The position numbers and the translations under genes are program-made. This document shows positions 1-8,122 of a stretch of DNA of 64,000 nucleotides, one piece after another; within the stretch, counting starts at the first letter, position 1, and each line of letters starts with the position of its first letter. Under the pieces are notes generated by a model. That model did not search any database. It was not told where the DNA came from and saw nothing but the letters and a program-made list of their open reading frames with translations. Source of the stretch: Actinomadura citrea (GTDB lineage: Bacteria > Actinomycetota > Actinomycetes > Streptosporangiales > Streptosporangiaceae); contig NZ_JACCBT010000001.1 in the NCBI RefSeq assembly GCF_013409045.1, positions 6,696,001 through 6,760,000 on the forward strand. Direction: 5' to 3'.

Positions 1-226
1 ACCGTGAGTTCGCAGTTTGTTGAACGCTTGAACACAGGATGCACATCGTTCACCCGGCGACTCCGGCAAGATCCACTATTGCGAAGGGGAGAGAGGTGTG
101 CGCCCCTCTCGGGGTGAGACTCGTCACGGAGCCGTCATCGGCCCGCGTTCCGCCCGTTTCCCGGCACGGAGCGTCATCATTCCGGCACGATGAGCGAAAG
201 GGTCGGTGCGGAGAGGGCGAGGCTCG
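1..226. other. Upstream region without a supported gene
   Basis: No coding frame here has convincing codon bias. A weak 6-bp hairpin (arms at 91-96 and 105-110) is the only structure noticed. The region must hold the promoter of the subtilase/sigma/CHAT operon that starts at 227, but no clear -10/-35 pair could be picked. Confidence 0.4.
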
Positions 227-1417
227 ATGTTCGATCAACAGGCCCGGCTGGACCGGGTGCTGGCGCGGCACGCGGACGCCGTCGTGGTGGAACCGATGCC
301 GGGGCGACCGGCGCTGATCCGCCGGGACGAGATCCTGGTCGCGGGACGGGACGCGGGCGCCGCCGAGTCGCTGGTCCGGCGCTGGTACGACTCGCGCGAC
401 GACGAGGGCGGCGTCACGCGGCTGCGGCTGCGCGCCCCCGCGAAGGTCGACGTGTGCGAGCTGGCGGCCGTCCTCGGCGGCGCGGACCGGCGGCACCGCC
501 GGCTGAGCGCGGCGCCGAACCATCTCGTCCTCGGCCAGCCGATGTGGTGGAGCGGGCCCGCGGACCTGCCCCGCCCGGCCCCTCCCCTGCCCGCGCCCGA
601 GGGCGGCCCGGTCCGGCGGGACGTGACGGTCGCGATCCTGGACACCGGGCTGTCGCCGCACCCCTGGTACGAGGGCGAGGATTGGTACCGCGAGCAGCGC
701 GACGAGGCGGCGGAGGTCCTGGACGCCGATCTGGACTTCGAGCTGGACGCGCAGGCGGGGCACGGCACGTTCATCGCGGGCGTCGTGCTGTCCCAGGCGC
801 CGTCCGCCGCGCTGCGGGCCCGCCGCGTCATCGACGGCCACGGGATCGGCGACGAGCTGGACGTGATCCGGGCGCTGGAGTGGCTCGCCGCCTGGGGCCG
901 CGCCGACATCGTCAACATCTCGCTCGGCTGCCACACCTACGACGACCGCCCCTCGCCGGTGCTCTCCCAGGCGATCGCCGCGCTCGGCCGCCGCACGGTC
1001 GTCGTGGCGTGCGCGGGGAACACCGCGACGGACCGCCCGTTCTGGCCCGCCGCGATGAAGCCGGTCATCGGCGTCGCCGCCCTGGACGGCGACGACCGGG
1101 CCTGGTTCTCCAACCACGGATGGTGGGTGGACGCCTGCGCGCAGGGCGTCGGCGTGGCCAGTGCCTTCGTCCGGTTCGACGGCCCCCGCTCCGCGGTGGA
1201 CGGTGCCGATCCCGACCGGTTCGACGGCTATGCGACATGGAGCGGGACGTCGTTCGCGACGCCGGTCGTGGCGGGACGGATCGCCGCCCTCGCGGCGGAG
1301 GAGGGCATCGGCGCGTCCGAGGCGGCCGACCGCGTGCTCGATCCGGCCCGGCACCCGGTACTTCCCGGCCTAGGCACCGAAGTGCACGCCGCGTCATCGC
1401 TCGGTGTCATAGGGTGA
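227..1417 (+). CDS. Cytoplasmic S8 (subtilisin-like) serine protease
   Basis: A 396-residue subtilase. The catalytic triad is visible: Asp139 in AILDTG, His179 in GHGTFIAG and Ser342 in SGTSFATP. About 130 residues precede the catalytic domain; they are neither a signal peptide nor a standard I9 propeptide, and no membrane segment is seen, so the enzyme is inferred to act in the cytoplasm. The ATG at 227 is preferred over an upstream GTG at 206 because a purine-rich site (GGAGAGGGCGAGG) sits just before it. It is followed 33 bp later by a sigma-factor gene and then by a TPR-CHAT protease, so it is probably one of two proteases of a single regulated module. Its substrate is unknown. Confidence 0.9.
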   Translation: MFDQQARLDRVLARHADAVVVEPMPGRPALIRRDEILVAGRDAGAAESLVRRWYDSRDDEGGVTRLRLRAPAKVDVCELAAVLGGADRRHRRLSAAPNHLVLGQPMWWSGPADLPRPAPPLPAPEGGPVRRDVTVAILDTGLSPHPWYEGEDWYREQRDEAAEVLDADLDFELDAQAGHGTFIAGVVLSQAPSAALRARRVIDGHGIGDELDVIRALEWLAAWGRADIVNISLGCHTYDDRPSPVLSQAIAALGRRTVVVACAGNTATDRPFWPAAMKPVIGVAALDGDDRAWFSNHGWWVDACAQGVGVASAFVRFDGPRSAVDGADPDRFDGYATWSGTSFATPVVAGRIAALAAEEGIGASEAADRVLDPARHPVLPGLGTEVHAASSLGVIG

Positions 1418-1450
1418 AAGGGGAGCGGGGGGCCTCGGGAGGAGACTTCG

Positions 1451-1975
1451 GTGGCCCGTAGGGACGATACGGACGAGCTGGTGGTCCGGGCACGCGACGG
1501 CGACGGTGACGCGTGGGCCCGGCTGGTCGAGCGGCACAGCGGGCTGCTGTGGTCGATCGCGCGCTCGTACGGGTTGAACGACGCCGATGCGGGCGACGCG
1601 GTGCAGACCACGTGGCTGCGGCTGGTGGAGCGGATCGACGAGCTCCGCGAGCCCGCCGCGGCGGCGTGCTGGCTGGCCACGACGGCGCGCCACGAGAGCC
1701 TGCGGCTGGCACGCCGGCGCGGCCGCACGCTTCCGTCGGTGCCCGCGCCGCGCGAGCCGGAGCCCGACCCCGCGCGGGTGGTCGCGGCGCGCGAGCGGCT
1801 CGGCATGGTCGGCGCGGCGCTGGAGAGGCTGCCCCTGCGCTGCCGGACGCTGCTGCGGCTGTTCGCGCTCGCGCCGAGCCACGCCGAGCTGGCCGCCGCC
1901 CTCGGGATCCCCGTGGGCAGCGTCGGCCCGACGCGGGCGCGCTGCCTGGAGTCGCTGCGGAGGCTCGTCCCGTGA
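1451..1975 (+). CDS. ECF-like sigma-70 family RNA polymerase sigma factor
   Basis: A 174-residue two-domain sigma factor. Region 2 lies at about residues 8-75 (ARLVERHSGLLWSIARSYGL, then a DAVQTTWLRL segment) and region 4 at about 108-172, ending in the helix-turn-helix GIPVGSVGPTRARCLESLRR. The GPTRARC form of this helix is, from memory, typical of the actinobacterial sigma factors encoded next to CHAT proteins. The GTG start follows a GGGAGGAG site. The gene overlaps the next one by 4 nt (GTGA), so the products are made together. No classical zinc-finger anti-sigma gene is nearby, which leaves the 148-residue protein or the proteases as possible controllers. Confidence 0.9.
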   Translation: MARRDDTDELVVRARDGDGDAWARLVERHSGLLWSIARSYGLNDADAGDAVQTTWLRLVERIDELREPAAAACWLATTARHESLRLARRRGRTLPSVPAPREPEPDPARVVAARERLGMVGAALERLPLRCRTLLRLFALAPSHAELAAALGIPVGSVGPTRARCLESLRRLVP

Positions 1976-2418
1976 ACGACGACGAGCTGATGGCGGGGGT
2001 CCGCGAGACGTTCCGGATCCTCGACCCGGTGCCGGCGGCCGTCCTCGCGGCGGCCCGCGCGTCGATCGCGTGGCGGGCGCCGGCCGCGCGGCTGGCGGAG
2101 CTGGAGCACGACCGGGGCGGCCCCGCGGCGGGGGTGCGGGGCGGCCCGGCCCGGACGCTGACGTTCACCTGCCCCGACGCGACGGTCGAGATCGAGGTGA
2201 CGCCGGACGGCCGGCTCCGGGAGATCCACGGGCGGCTCGTCCCGTCCGCGGAGGCGCTCGTCGAGGTCCGGCACCGCGACCTGCCGCCGGGCGGGATCAC
2301 GGCGCGCACGGAGCCGGAGGGGATGTTCTGGCTGCCTCGCGTGCCCGCCGGGCTGGTGAGCCTGATCCTGCGGCTGGACGACGGCACCTCGATCGTCACG
2401 AGCTGGATCCGGCTGTGA
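1972..2418 (+). CDS. 148-aa linker protein of the sigma/CHAT operon
   Basis: Function not recognised. The first 65 residues look helical (VRETFRILDPVPAAVLAAAR). The rest looks like a beta-rich, carboxypeptidase-regulatory or Ig-like fold: strands LTFTCPDATVEIEVTP, a GRLREIHGRLVPS segment, and a final MFWLPRVPAGLVSLIL and TSIVTSWIRL. It starts on a GTG overlapping the sigma-factor stop, and its own stop overlaps the GTG of the CHAT gene, so it is translationally coupled on both sides. Position and size make it a candidate anti-sigma or adaptor protein, or a substrate of the CHAT protease; this is inference from context only. Confidence 0.8.
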   Translation: MNDDELMAGVRETFRILDPVPAAVLAAARASIAWRAPAARLAELEHDRGGPAAGVRGGPARTLTFTCPDATVEIEVTPDGRLREIHGRLVPSAEALVEVRHRDLPPGGITARTEPEGMFWLPRVPAGLVSLILRLDDGTSIVTSWIRL

Positions 2419-4952
2419 CCGGGCAGGACGAGCGCGTCCTGCTGCGGATGGCGGCGAGGGATCCCGCGACCGCCTTCACGCGGGCGCTCGCGCTGCTGGA
2501 GGACGGCGGCGGGATCCTGGCTCTGCGCGTGGCCGGCCTCGCCGCCAAGGAGCTGGGCCGGCTGGACGAAGGGCTCGCCTTCCTCCAGCGCGCCCTGGAA
2601 CTGGCCTCCGGGTCCGACCCGTATGCGGCGGCGCAGGTGCGGATGAATCTCGTGGGGCTGCTCACGGCGAGCGGTGACGTCACCGGGGCGCTCGCCCACG
2701 CGCGGCGGGCGGAGACCGTCCTGCACGGGCCCGACGCCGACCGTCTGGCCGCCAACAAGGCGGGCGCGCTGGCACGGGCCGGACGTCTGGAGGAGGCCCA
2801 CGAAGTCGCCGTGCAGGCCTTGCCCCGGTTGCGTGCCGGGCAGGATCCGGCGGCGCTCAACGGTCTGCTCACCAACCTCGGCCTGGCGCGGGTGTTCCGC
2901 GGTGACTACGACGGCGCGGAGGAGGCGCTGGCCGAGGCCGTCGCCGTCGGCGAGTCCGCCGGGTTACGCCACCAGACGGCCATGGCGAAGGGGAATCTGG
3001 CTTTCACGGTGTCGCGGCGTGGGGACGTCCCGCGCGCGCTCCGCCTCTTCGCGGAGGCCGAACAGGGCCTGACCGGTGAGCGCCTGGCGCAGTGCCGGTT
3101 CGACCAGGCGGAGACGCTCATCATGGCCGGCCTGCCGGGCGAGGCGCGTCCCGTCCTCACCGCCGCCCTGGACGCGGCCACGGCGAACGGGTACCGATGC
3201 GACACGGCGGACGGCTACCTGCTCCTCGCCCACGCCGAGCTGGCCGACGGCAACGCGGAGGAGGCCACGGTGGCGGCGGAGCGGGCCCGCACGACGTTCA
3301 CCGAGCAGCAGCGCACCGGATGGGCGCTTCTGGCCGAGCATGTGCTGCTCAAGGCCCGGTGGGCGGCCGGCGAGCGAACCGCCGTCCTGCTCCGTTCGGC
3401 CACGGCCGCGGCGGAACGGCTGGAGGGCGGCGGATGGGTGGACGCCGCCGACGAGGCCCGTATCGTCGCCGCGCGCGTGGCGCTGTCGCTGGGCCGCCCG
3501 GCAGGTCACCTGCTGGCCCCCGTCCGGCGGACGAGCGGCCCGGCCTCGGGCAGGATCGCCGCCTGGCACGCGATAGCCCTCGAACACTCCTCCCGTGACG
3601 CCCGCAAGGGCGCGGTGGCGGCGGTCAGGGCCGGGCTGGAGGTGACCGAGGAGCATGCGGAGGTCCTGGACGCGCTCGACCTGCGCGCCCGCGCGGCGGG
3701 ACTCGCCACCGAGCTGGCGGAGCTCGGCCTCCGCCTGTCCGGGTCGGCGCGGGAACTGCTCGCCGTGGAGGAGCGGCGGCGGGCGATCGCGCGGCCGGTC
3801 CGCGTCCGCCCGCCCAAGGACCCCGGGCGCGCCGCGGCGCTGACCGCGCTGCGCGCCCTCAGCGTCGACCGCACGGCCGACACCGCCCGCGGCGGGGCCC
3901 CGCCCGCGCCGGGGGCCGACCCGGCCGCGCGGGAGGCGCGCCTGACCGCGCTGGAGGCGAAGATCCGCGAGCGGACGCGCCGCCGCCCGTCCGGCGCCTC
4001 CCCGGGCCGCCCGGCCGCGGCCGGCGCGGTCGCCGCCGCGCTCGGCGACCGCGCCCTCGTCGAGCTGATCGCGATCGGCGACGAGCTGCACGCCGTCACC
4101 GTCGCGGGCGGCCGGACCCGCCGCCACCGCCTCGGCGCGGGCGACGGGGCGCGCCGCGAGACCGGCCTGCTCCGTTTCGCCGCCCGCCGCCTCGCCGAGG
4201 ACGGCGGGCCGCCCGCGCCGCCCGCCCTCGCGGGCGCGGCCGAACGCCTCGACCGCCTCCTGCTCGCCCCGCTGCGGCCCGTCCTGGGCGACCGCGAGCT
4301 GGTCATCGCCCCGACGGGAGTCCTGCACGGGCTGCCCTGGGCGGCGCTCCCGTCCCTGGCGGGGCGCCCGTTCACGGTCGTCCCGTCCGCCGGGGCCTGG
4401 CTCCACGCCCGCACGCGCGCCCCCTCCGGCGGGCACGCCGTCCTCGTGGCGGGCCCCGACCTCCAGCACGCCGACCGCGAGATCGCCGCCCTCCGCCGCC
4501 TCCACCCCGGCGCCGTCGTCCTGGACGGCCCTGACGCCCGCGCCGAACCCGTCCGCGACGCCCTGGAAGGGGCCGCCGTCGCCCACATCGCCGCCCACGG
4601 CGAGTTCCATCAGGGCAACGCCCTGTTCTCCCGGCTGCGCCTGGCCGACGGCCCCCTCATGGTCCACGACCTGGACGAGCTGGCCGATCCGCCGCACCTG
4701 ATCGTCCTGTCCGCGTGCGACATCGGCCGCGCCGACGAGGGGGACGCCGTCCTCGGCATGGCCGGCGCCCTGCTGGCCCTGGGCACCGCGACCGTGATCG
4801 CCAGCGTTCTGCCCGTCCGGGACGACGCGACCCCGGCCTTCATGACCGCCTTCCACACGGCGCTGGCGACCGGGAAGACCCCCTCCCGGGCGCTGGCCGC
4901 CACCGCCCGGGCCCCGGCCACGACCGGTTTCCTGGCCATGGGCGCCGGCTGA
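2415..4952 (+). CDS. TPR-CHAT caspase-like protease
   Basis: An 845-residue protein. Residues about 10-450 are tetratricopeptide repeats (for example AARDPATAFTRALALLEDGG and the AEEALAEAVAVGESAG repeat). After a low-complexity linker, the C-terminal third is a CHAT domain, a clan-CD caspase relative. The catalytic pair is clear: His728 in IAAHGEFH and Cys768 in VLSACDIG, followed by GMAGALLALGTATVIASVLPV. There is no signal or membrane segment. The GTG at 2415 overlaps the preceding stop (GTGA), giving the last gene of the subtilase-sigma-linker-CHAT operon. In type III-E CRISPR a TPR-CHAT protease cleaves a protein that holds a sigma factor; here the same two parts occur without CRISPR genes. 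It ends 16 bp from the convergent sulfurtransferase. Confidence 0.93.
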   Translation: MTGQDERVLLRMAARDPATAFTRALALLEDGGGILALRVAGLAAKELGRLDEGLAFLQRALELASGSDPYAAAQVRMNLVGLLTASGDVTGALAHARRAETVLHGPDADRLAANKAGALARAGRLEEAHEVAVQALPRLRAGQDPAALNGLLTNLGLARVFRGDYDGAEEALAEAVAVGESAGLRHQTAMAKGNLAFTVSRRGDVPRALRLFAEAEQGLTGERLAQCRFDQAETLIMAGLPGEARPVLTAALDAATANGYRCDTADGYLLLAHAELADGNAEEATVAAERARTTFTEQQRTGWALLAEHVLLKARWAAGERTAVLLRSATAAAERLEGGGWVDAADEARIVAARVALSLGRPAGHLLAPVRRTSGPASGRIAAWHAIALEHSSRDARKGAVAAVRAGLEVTEEHAEVLDALDLRARAAGLATELAELGLRLSGSARELLAVEERRRAIARPVRVRPPKDPGRAAALTALRALSVDRTADTARGGAPPAPGADPAAREARLTALEAKIRERTRRRPSGASPGRPAAAGAVAAALGDRALVELIAIGDELHAVTVAGGRTRRHRLGAGDGARRETGLLRFAARRLAEDGGPPAPPALAGAAERLDRLLLAPLRPVLGDRELVIAPTGVLHGLPWAALPSLAGRPFTVVPSAGAWLHARTRAPSGGHAVLVAGPDLQHADREIAALRRLHPGAVVLDGPDARAEPVRDALEGAAVAHIAAHGEFHQGNALFSRLRLADGPLMVHDLDELADPPHLIVLSACDIGRADEGDAVLGMAGALLALGTATVIASVLPVRDDATPAFMTAFHTALATGKTPSRALAATARAPATTGFLAMGAG

Positions 4953-4968
4953 AGCCGCCGCCTGTGGG

Positions 4969-5853
4969 TCAGCCGTCGCCGGTGGCGATCGGGTTGCCGG
5001 GGTCGGCCACCCAGTTCGACCAGGACCCCACGTAGAGGGCGGCCGGGATGCCGGCGAGGTGGAGGGCGAGGATCTCGTGGGCGCCGGTGACGCCCGAGCC
5101 GCAGTAGGCGCCGACGTCGAGGGCGTCGGTCGCGCCGAGCTGCGCGAACCTCTCGCGGAGCAGTTCGGGCGGCAGGAACCGGCCGTCGACACCGACGTTG
5201 CCGGAGGTGGGAGCGTTCCGGGCGCCCGGGATGTGCCCGGCGACGGGGTCGACGGGCTCCTGCTCGCCGCGGTAGCGCTCGGCGGCGCGGGCGTCCAGCA
5301 GCACGCCCGCCCGGGCCAGCTCCGCGGCGCCCTCGGCGTCCAGGACGGGCAGGCGGCCGGGGGCGGCGACGAAGTCGCCCGGCTTGGCCTCGGGTTCGGC
5401 GGTGCTCACCGCGTGGCCGGCCTCCGTCCAGGCGCGGTAGCCGCCGTCCAGGACGCGGACCCGGTCGTGCCCGAAGTAGCGCAGCGACCACCACACCCGG
5501 GCGGCGGCCGTGGAGTCGGCGTCGTCGTAGACCACGACCAGGCTGTCGGCCGAGACCCCGGCGCGGCGCATCGCCGCCTCGAAGGCGGCCGGGACCGGCA
5601 GGGGGTGGCGGCCGCCGGGACCGGGAGGCCCGGCCACGTCACGGTCGAGGTCGACGAACACGGCGCCGGGCAGGTGCCCCCTGCGGTAGGACTCGATCCC
5701 CGGCGGTCCGGCCAGATGCCATCGGACGTCCAGCAGGACCACGTTCGCCTGCCGTCGGAGCAGCCGGTCCAGCGCGGGCACTTCGATGAGAGGGTGCACA
5801 TCGCCAGTTTGGCCGCCGTCGCGCCGATTTTGGAGGGGCGAATCCGGGTTCAT
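4969..5853 (-). CDS. Tandem-rhodanese sulfurtransferase (MST-type)
   Basis: A 294-residue protein with two rhodanese domains. The first, inactive one contains DVRWHLAGPPG and GHLPGAVFVDLD; the second carries the active-site loop CGSGVTGA with Cys251. This loop matches 3-mercaptopyruvate sulfurtransferases (CGSGVTA) rather than thiosulfate sulfurtransferases (CRKGVTA). It should move sulfur from mercaptopyruvate or a similar donor to a thiol acceptor in the cytosol. The ATG at 5853 has GGAG 5 nt upstream; a GTG at 5800 is possible but has no ribosome site. It lies 17 bp after the phosphodiesterase gene, in the same operon as the DUF5998 gene. Confidence 0.92.
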   Translation of the reverse strand: MNPDSPLQNRRDGGQTGDVHPLIEVPALDRLLRRQANVVLLDVRWHLAGPPGIESYRRGHLPGAVFVDLDRDVAGPPGPGGRHPLPVPAAFEAAMRRAGVSADSLVVVYDDADSTAAARVWWSLRYFGHDRVRVLDGGYRAWTEAGHAVSTAEPEAKPGDFVAAPGRLPVLDAEGAAELARAGVLLDARAAERYRGEQEPVDPVAGHIPGARNAPTSGNVGVDGRFLPPELLRERFAQLGATDALDVGAYCGSGVTGAHEILALHLAGIPAALYVGSWSNWVADPGNPIATGDG

Positions 5854-5870
5854 CTCAACTCCGCGGGGTC

Positions 5871-7043
5871 TCAGGGCCGGGACGCGGTGAGCAGCGGCAC
5901 CAGTTGCTCGGCCGGTACGAGGGAGCCGTGCATGCCGACCATCCGGTCCAGCCACGGCTCCCGTTCGGACGCCACGATCGCGAGGTCGGTGCGCGGGACG
6001 GCGATCACGTCGCCGATCCGTTCCAGCATCCCGGGGCCGATCGTGCCGAACCAGCCGCTCTCGACGGCGTGCTCGCGGCTGACGACCCACGCCCGGTCAC
6101 CCAGCGTCGCCGTCCAGGCGGCGAGCACGTCCCCGTGGGCGCCCGGCCGGCTGTAGACGTAGCGGGCGCGGGCGTCCCCGCCGAGCAGCGCGACTCCCTC
6201 CGCCAGCTCGGGGACGGTGTCGGCGTCGATCCGCTCGTCCGGGTCGACCATGCCGTGGTCGGCGGTCACGTGCAGGGACGAGCCCGGCGGCAGCACGTCC
6301 GCGATCCGCTGCGCGAGGAGGTCGACGAACCCCAGATGGTGCCGCCAGTCGGCGGAGCCGACCCCGAACTGGTGGCCGGTCGCGTCGAGGTCGGCGTGGT
6401 ACACGGTGACGTAGGCCCGGTCGCCGCGGCGCAGGGCCAGCTCGGCGCGGCCGACGAGCTGGCCGAGGCCGTTGGCCGACAGGTAGTCGGCGCCGCGCGC
6501 GGTGGCGCGGCTGAGGCCGGACCCCCGGTACAGAGGGTGCGCCACGTACGCGACCTCGACACCGGCCGCGGCGGCCCGCCCGTAGGCGGTCGGAACCGGC
6601 TGGAACGTCTCGGGCTCGATGGTGTCGTCCCGCCAGCGCAGGCAGTTCATCAGCCGCCCCGTGCCGGGGATCGCGACCTGCACGCCGAGCAGACCGTGCT
6701 CGCCGGGCGGGGCGCCGGTGGCCAGCGAGCCGAGGCTGCTGACGGTCGTCGCCGGGAACCCGGCCGTGATCGGGCCGCCGTCCATCGCGTTCAGGAAGGG
6801 CGCCTCGCGGGGATGTGCCTTCAGCTGCTCCCAGCCGAGGCCGTCGACCAGCAGCACGCAGACGCGCGGCACGGCGGGCAGGCCCAGGACGTTCGGCGCG
6901 TCCGGGACGCCCAGCGCGGCCAGCGCGGAGGACGGCAGATCGGCCAGCGCGGCCTCGCCGTACCGCGGGACGGGCGGTTCGGGGAGGGACCCGCCCTCCC
7001 CGCGTCCGGACCCGCCGCGCCGCCCTGCGACCGCCTCGCTCAC
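5871..7043 (-). CDS. Alkaline phosphatase family / nucleotide pyrophosphatase-type phosphodiesterase
   Basis: A 390-residue member of the alkaline phosphatase superfamily (type I phosphodiesterase/nucleotide pyrophosphatase branch). Metal-ligand motifs are VLLVDGLGWEQL near the N-terminus, the nucleophile segment GFPATTVSSLGSLATG, YHADLDATGHQFG and the late VTADHGMVD. It probably hydrolyses phosphodiesters or nucleotide pyrophosphates; no signal peptide is seen. The GTG start at 7043 overlaps the DUF5998 stop by 4 nt (GTGA), so the two are co-translated. The pair with DUF5998 is, from memory, common in actinomycetes. Confidence 0.9.
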   Translation of the reverse strand: MSEAVAGRRGGSGRGEGGSLPEPPVPRYGEAALADLPSSALAALGVPDAPNVLGLPAVPRVCVLLVDGLGWEQLKAHPREAPFLNAMDGGPITAGFPATTVSSLGSLATGAPPGEHGLLGVQVAIPGTGRLMNCLRWRDDTIEPETFQPVPTAYGRAAAAGVEVAYVAHPLYRGSGLSRATARGADYLSANGLGQLVGRAELALRRGDRAYVTVYHADLDATGHQFGVGSADWRHHLGFVDLLAQRIADVLPPGSSLHVTADHGMVDPDERIDADTVPELAEGVALLGGDARARYVYSRPGAHGDVLAAWTATLGDRAWVVSREHAVESGWFGTIGPGMLERIGDVIAVPRTDLAIVASEREPWLDRMVGMHGSLVPAEQLVPLLTASRP

Positions 7044-7621
7044 TGCGCCGTCGCGGCGGACAGTTCCTCGGCGAAGGCCAGCACCTGGCCCACGGCGTCC
7101 GCGCCGTCGGCGGCCTCGCTGACCCGCAGCGACAGGTCGTCGGCCGTGACGCTGCCGGTGTAGCCGTGGTCGGCCTCGCAGTTCTCGTCGCCGCACGTCG
7201 CGGGTTCGAGGTCGATGTGGGCGATGGCGCCCCAGCCGATGGTCAGCACCACCTCGGTGGGCGGCACCCCGGGCACGTAGGACGCCGGGTCCGGGACCAC
7301 CCGGGTCACCGCGACCGACTGGACGCGTTCCAGCTTGACGGCCTCGGTGGTGGTGGACGCGTGCGGCCGCGTCATGCCCTCGCCGGGCGGGTGCTCGTCG
7401 GTGTGGCACACCAGCAGCCGGCTCGCCGACAGCACGAGCACGGTCACGTGCCTCCGCACCTCCATCGCGGGGTCGAAGGTCGCCTCGTGGTGGACGACGA
7501 AGGCGGTGACGTGCTCGTCCCCGACGGCCGACTCGACCGCGTCCGCGACCAGGGCCGGGTAGTAACCGCTGCGCTCGATCGCCGTGCGCAGACCACTGAC
7601 GGTCGCTCGGGTTTCCCTCAT
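7040..7621 (-). CDS. DUF5998 family protein
   Basis: A 193-residue protein resembling the actinobacterial DUF5998 family, function unknown. It begins with an ISG-like helix (LRTAIERSGYYPALVADAV), has a strand-rich middle (AFVVHHEATFD, HVTVLVLSASRLLVCHTDEH) and a conserved CGDENCEADHGYTG segment whose two Cys, Asp and His could bind a metal. The stop overlaps the start of the phosphodiesterase gene. ATG at 7621 chosen as the first start of the conserved frame. Nothing in the sequence allows a more specific role. Confidence 0.88.
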   Translation of the reverse strand: MRETRATVSGLRTAIERSGYYPALVADAVESAVGDEHVTAFVVHHEATFDPAMEVRRHVTVLVLSASRLLVCHTDEHPPGEGMTRPHASTTTEAVKLERVQSVAVTRVVPDPASYVPGVPPTEVVLTIGWGAIAHIDLEPATCGDENCEADHGYTGSVTADDLSLRVSEAADGADAVGQVLAFAEELSAATAQ

Positions 7622-7709
7622 GGCCCCATCCTGCCCTGTCCGGGGCCGGACGCGCACATGACCGCCGCGGCACACGGTCATATGTCCGTGTGCGGGGTAG
7701 AGGGTGGTC

Positions 7710-8000
7710 ATGGACGAGCATCCCCTGCCGACCCCGCCGCCGGTGCCGCCGCCCACCCCCGACCCGGCGCCGCCCCCGCAGCCCCCGGTGCCGCCCGAGC
7801 CGCCTCCCGGCCCCGCCCCGGGACCCGCGCCGCGGCCTCCCGGCCCCGTCCCGCCCGGCCCCTCGCCGGAGCCGGTGCCGCCCGGACCGCCGCCCGAGCC
7901 GTCCCCGCCCGCGCCGGGGCCCGAGCCGATCCCGCCCGGGCCCCCGCCGGACCCCGTCCCGCCGACGCCGGAGCCCAGCCCTCCCCCGCCCCCCGGCTGA
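7710..8000 (+). CDS. Small proline-rich protein (doubtful gene)
   Basis: A 96-residue reading frame that is almost entirely Pro with Glu, Gly, Ala and Asp, in PPEPxP-like steps (for example PVPPEPPPGPAPGPAPRPPG). No fold or signal peptide is seen. The opposite strand gives an equally open Gly-rich frame, so coding is uncertain: the whole stretch could be low-complexity sequence. In favour: it starts 89 bp from the divergent DUF5998 start, and ends 8 bp before a strong 15-bp inverted repeat that would end its transcript. No clear ribosome site precedes the ATG. Confidence 0.35.
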   Translation: MDEHPLPTPPPVPPPTPDPAPPPQPPVPPEPPPGPAPGPAPRPPGPVPPGPSPEPVPPGPPPEPSPPAPGPEPIPPGPPPDPVPPTPEPSPPPPPG

Positions 8001-8008
8001 CGCCGAGC

Positions 8009-8040
8009 ACGACGGTTCACGCGTGCGCGTGAACCGTCGT
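8009..8040. terminator. Perfect 15-bp inverted repeat between convergent genes
   Basis: Arms 8009-8023 and 8026-8040 (ACGACGGTTCACGCG and its complement) around a 2-nt centre. In RNA it would fold as a 13-bp stem with a 6-nt loop. There is no U tract, as often in actinomycetes. It lies between the end of the proline-rich frame (+) and the end of the GNAT/ligase gene (-), so it could stop both transcripts. Confidence 0.65.
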
Positions 8041-8122
8041 GCCTTCCCTGTTCAGGCGGCCACTGTTCAGGCGGCGCCGCAGACCCGGGACGGTGTCCGG
8101 GCCCCGGACGCCCGGGCCGGAA

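Noticed and set aside
227..4952. Type III-E CRISPR (Craspase) locus
   Set aside because: There is a TPR-CHAT and a sigma factor, but no Cas7-11, no repeats and no spacer array anywhere in the window.
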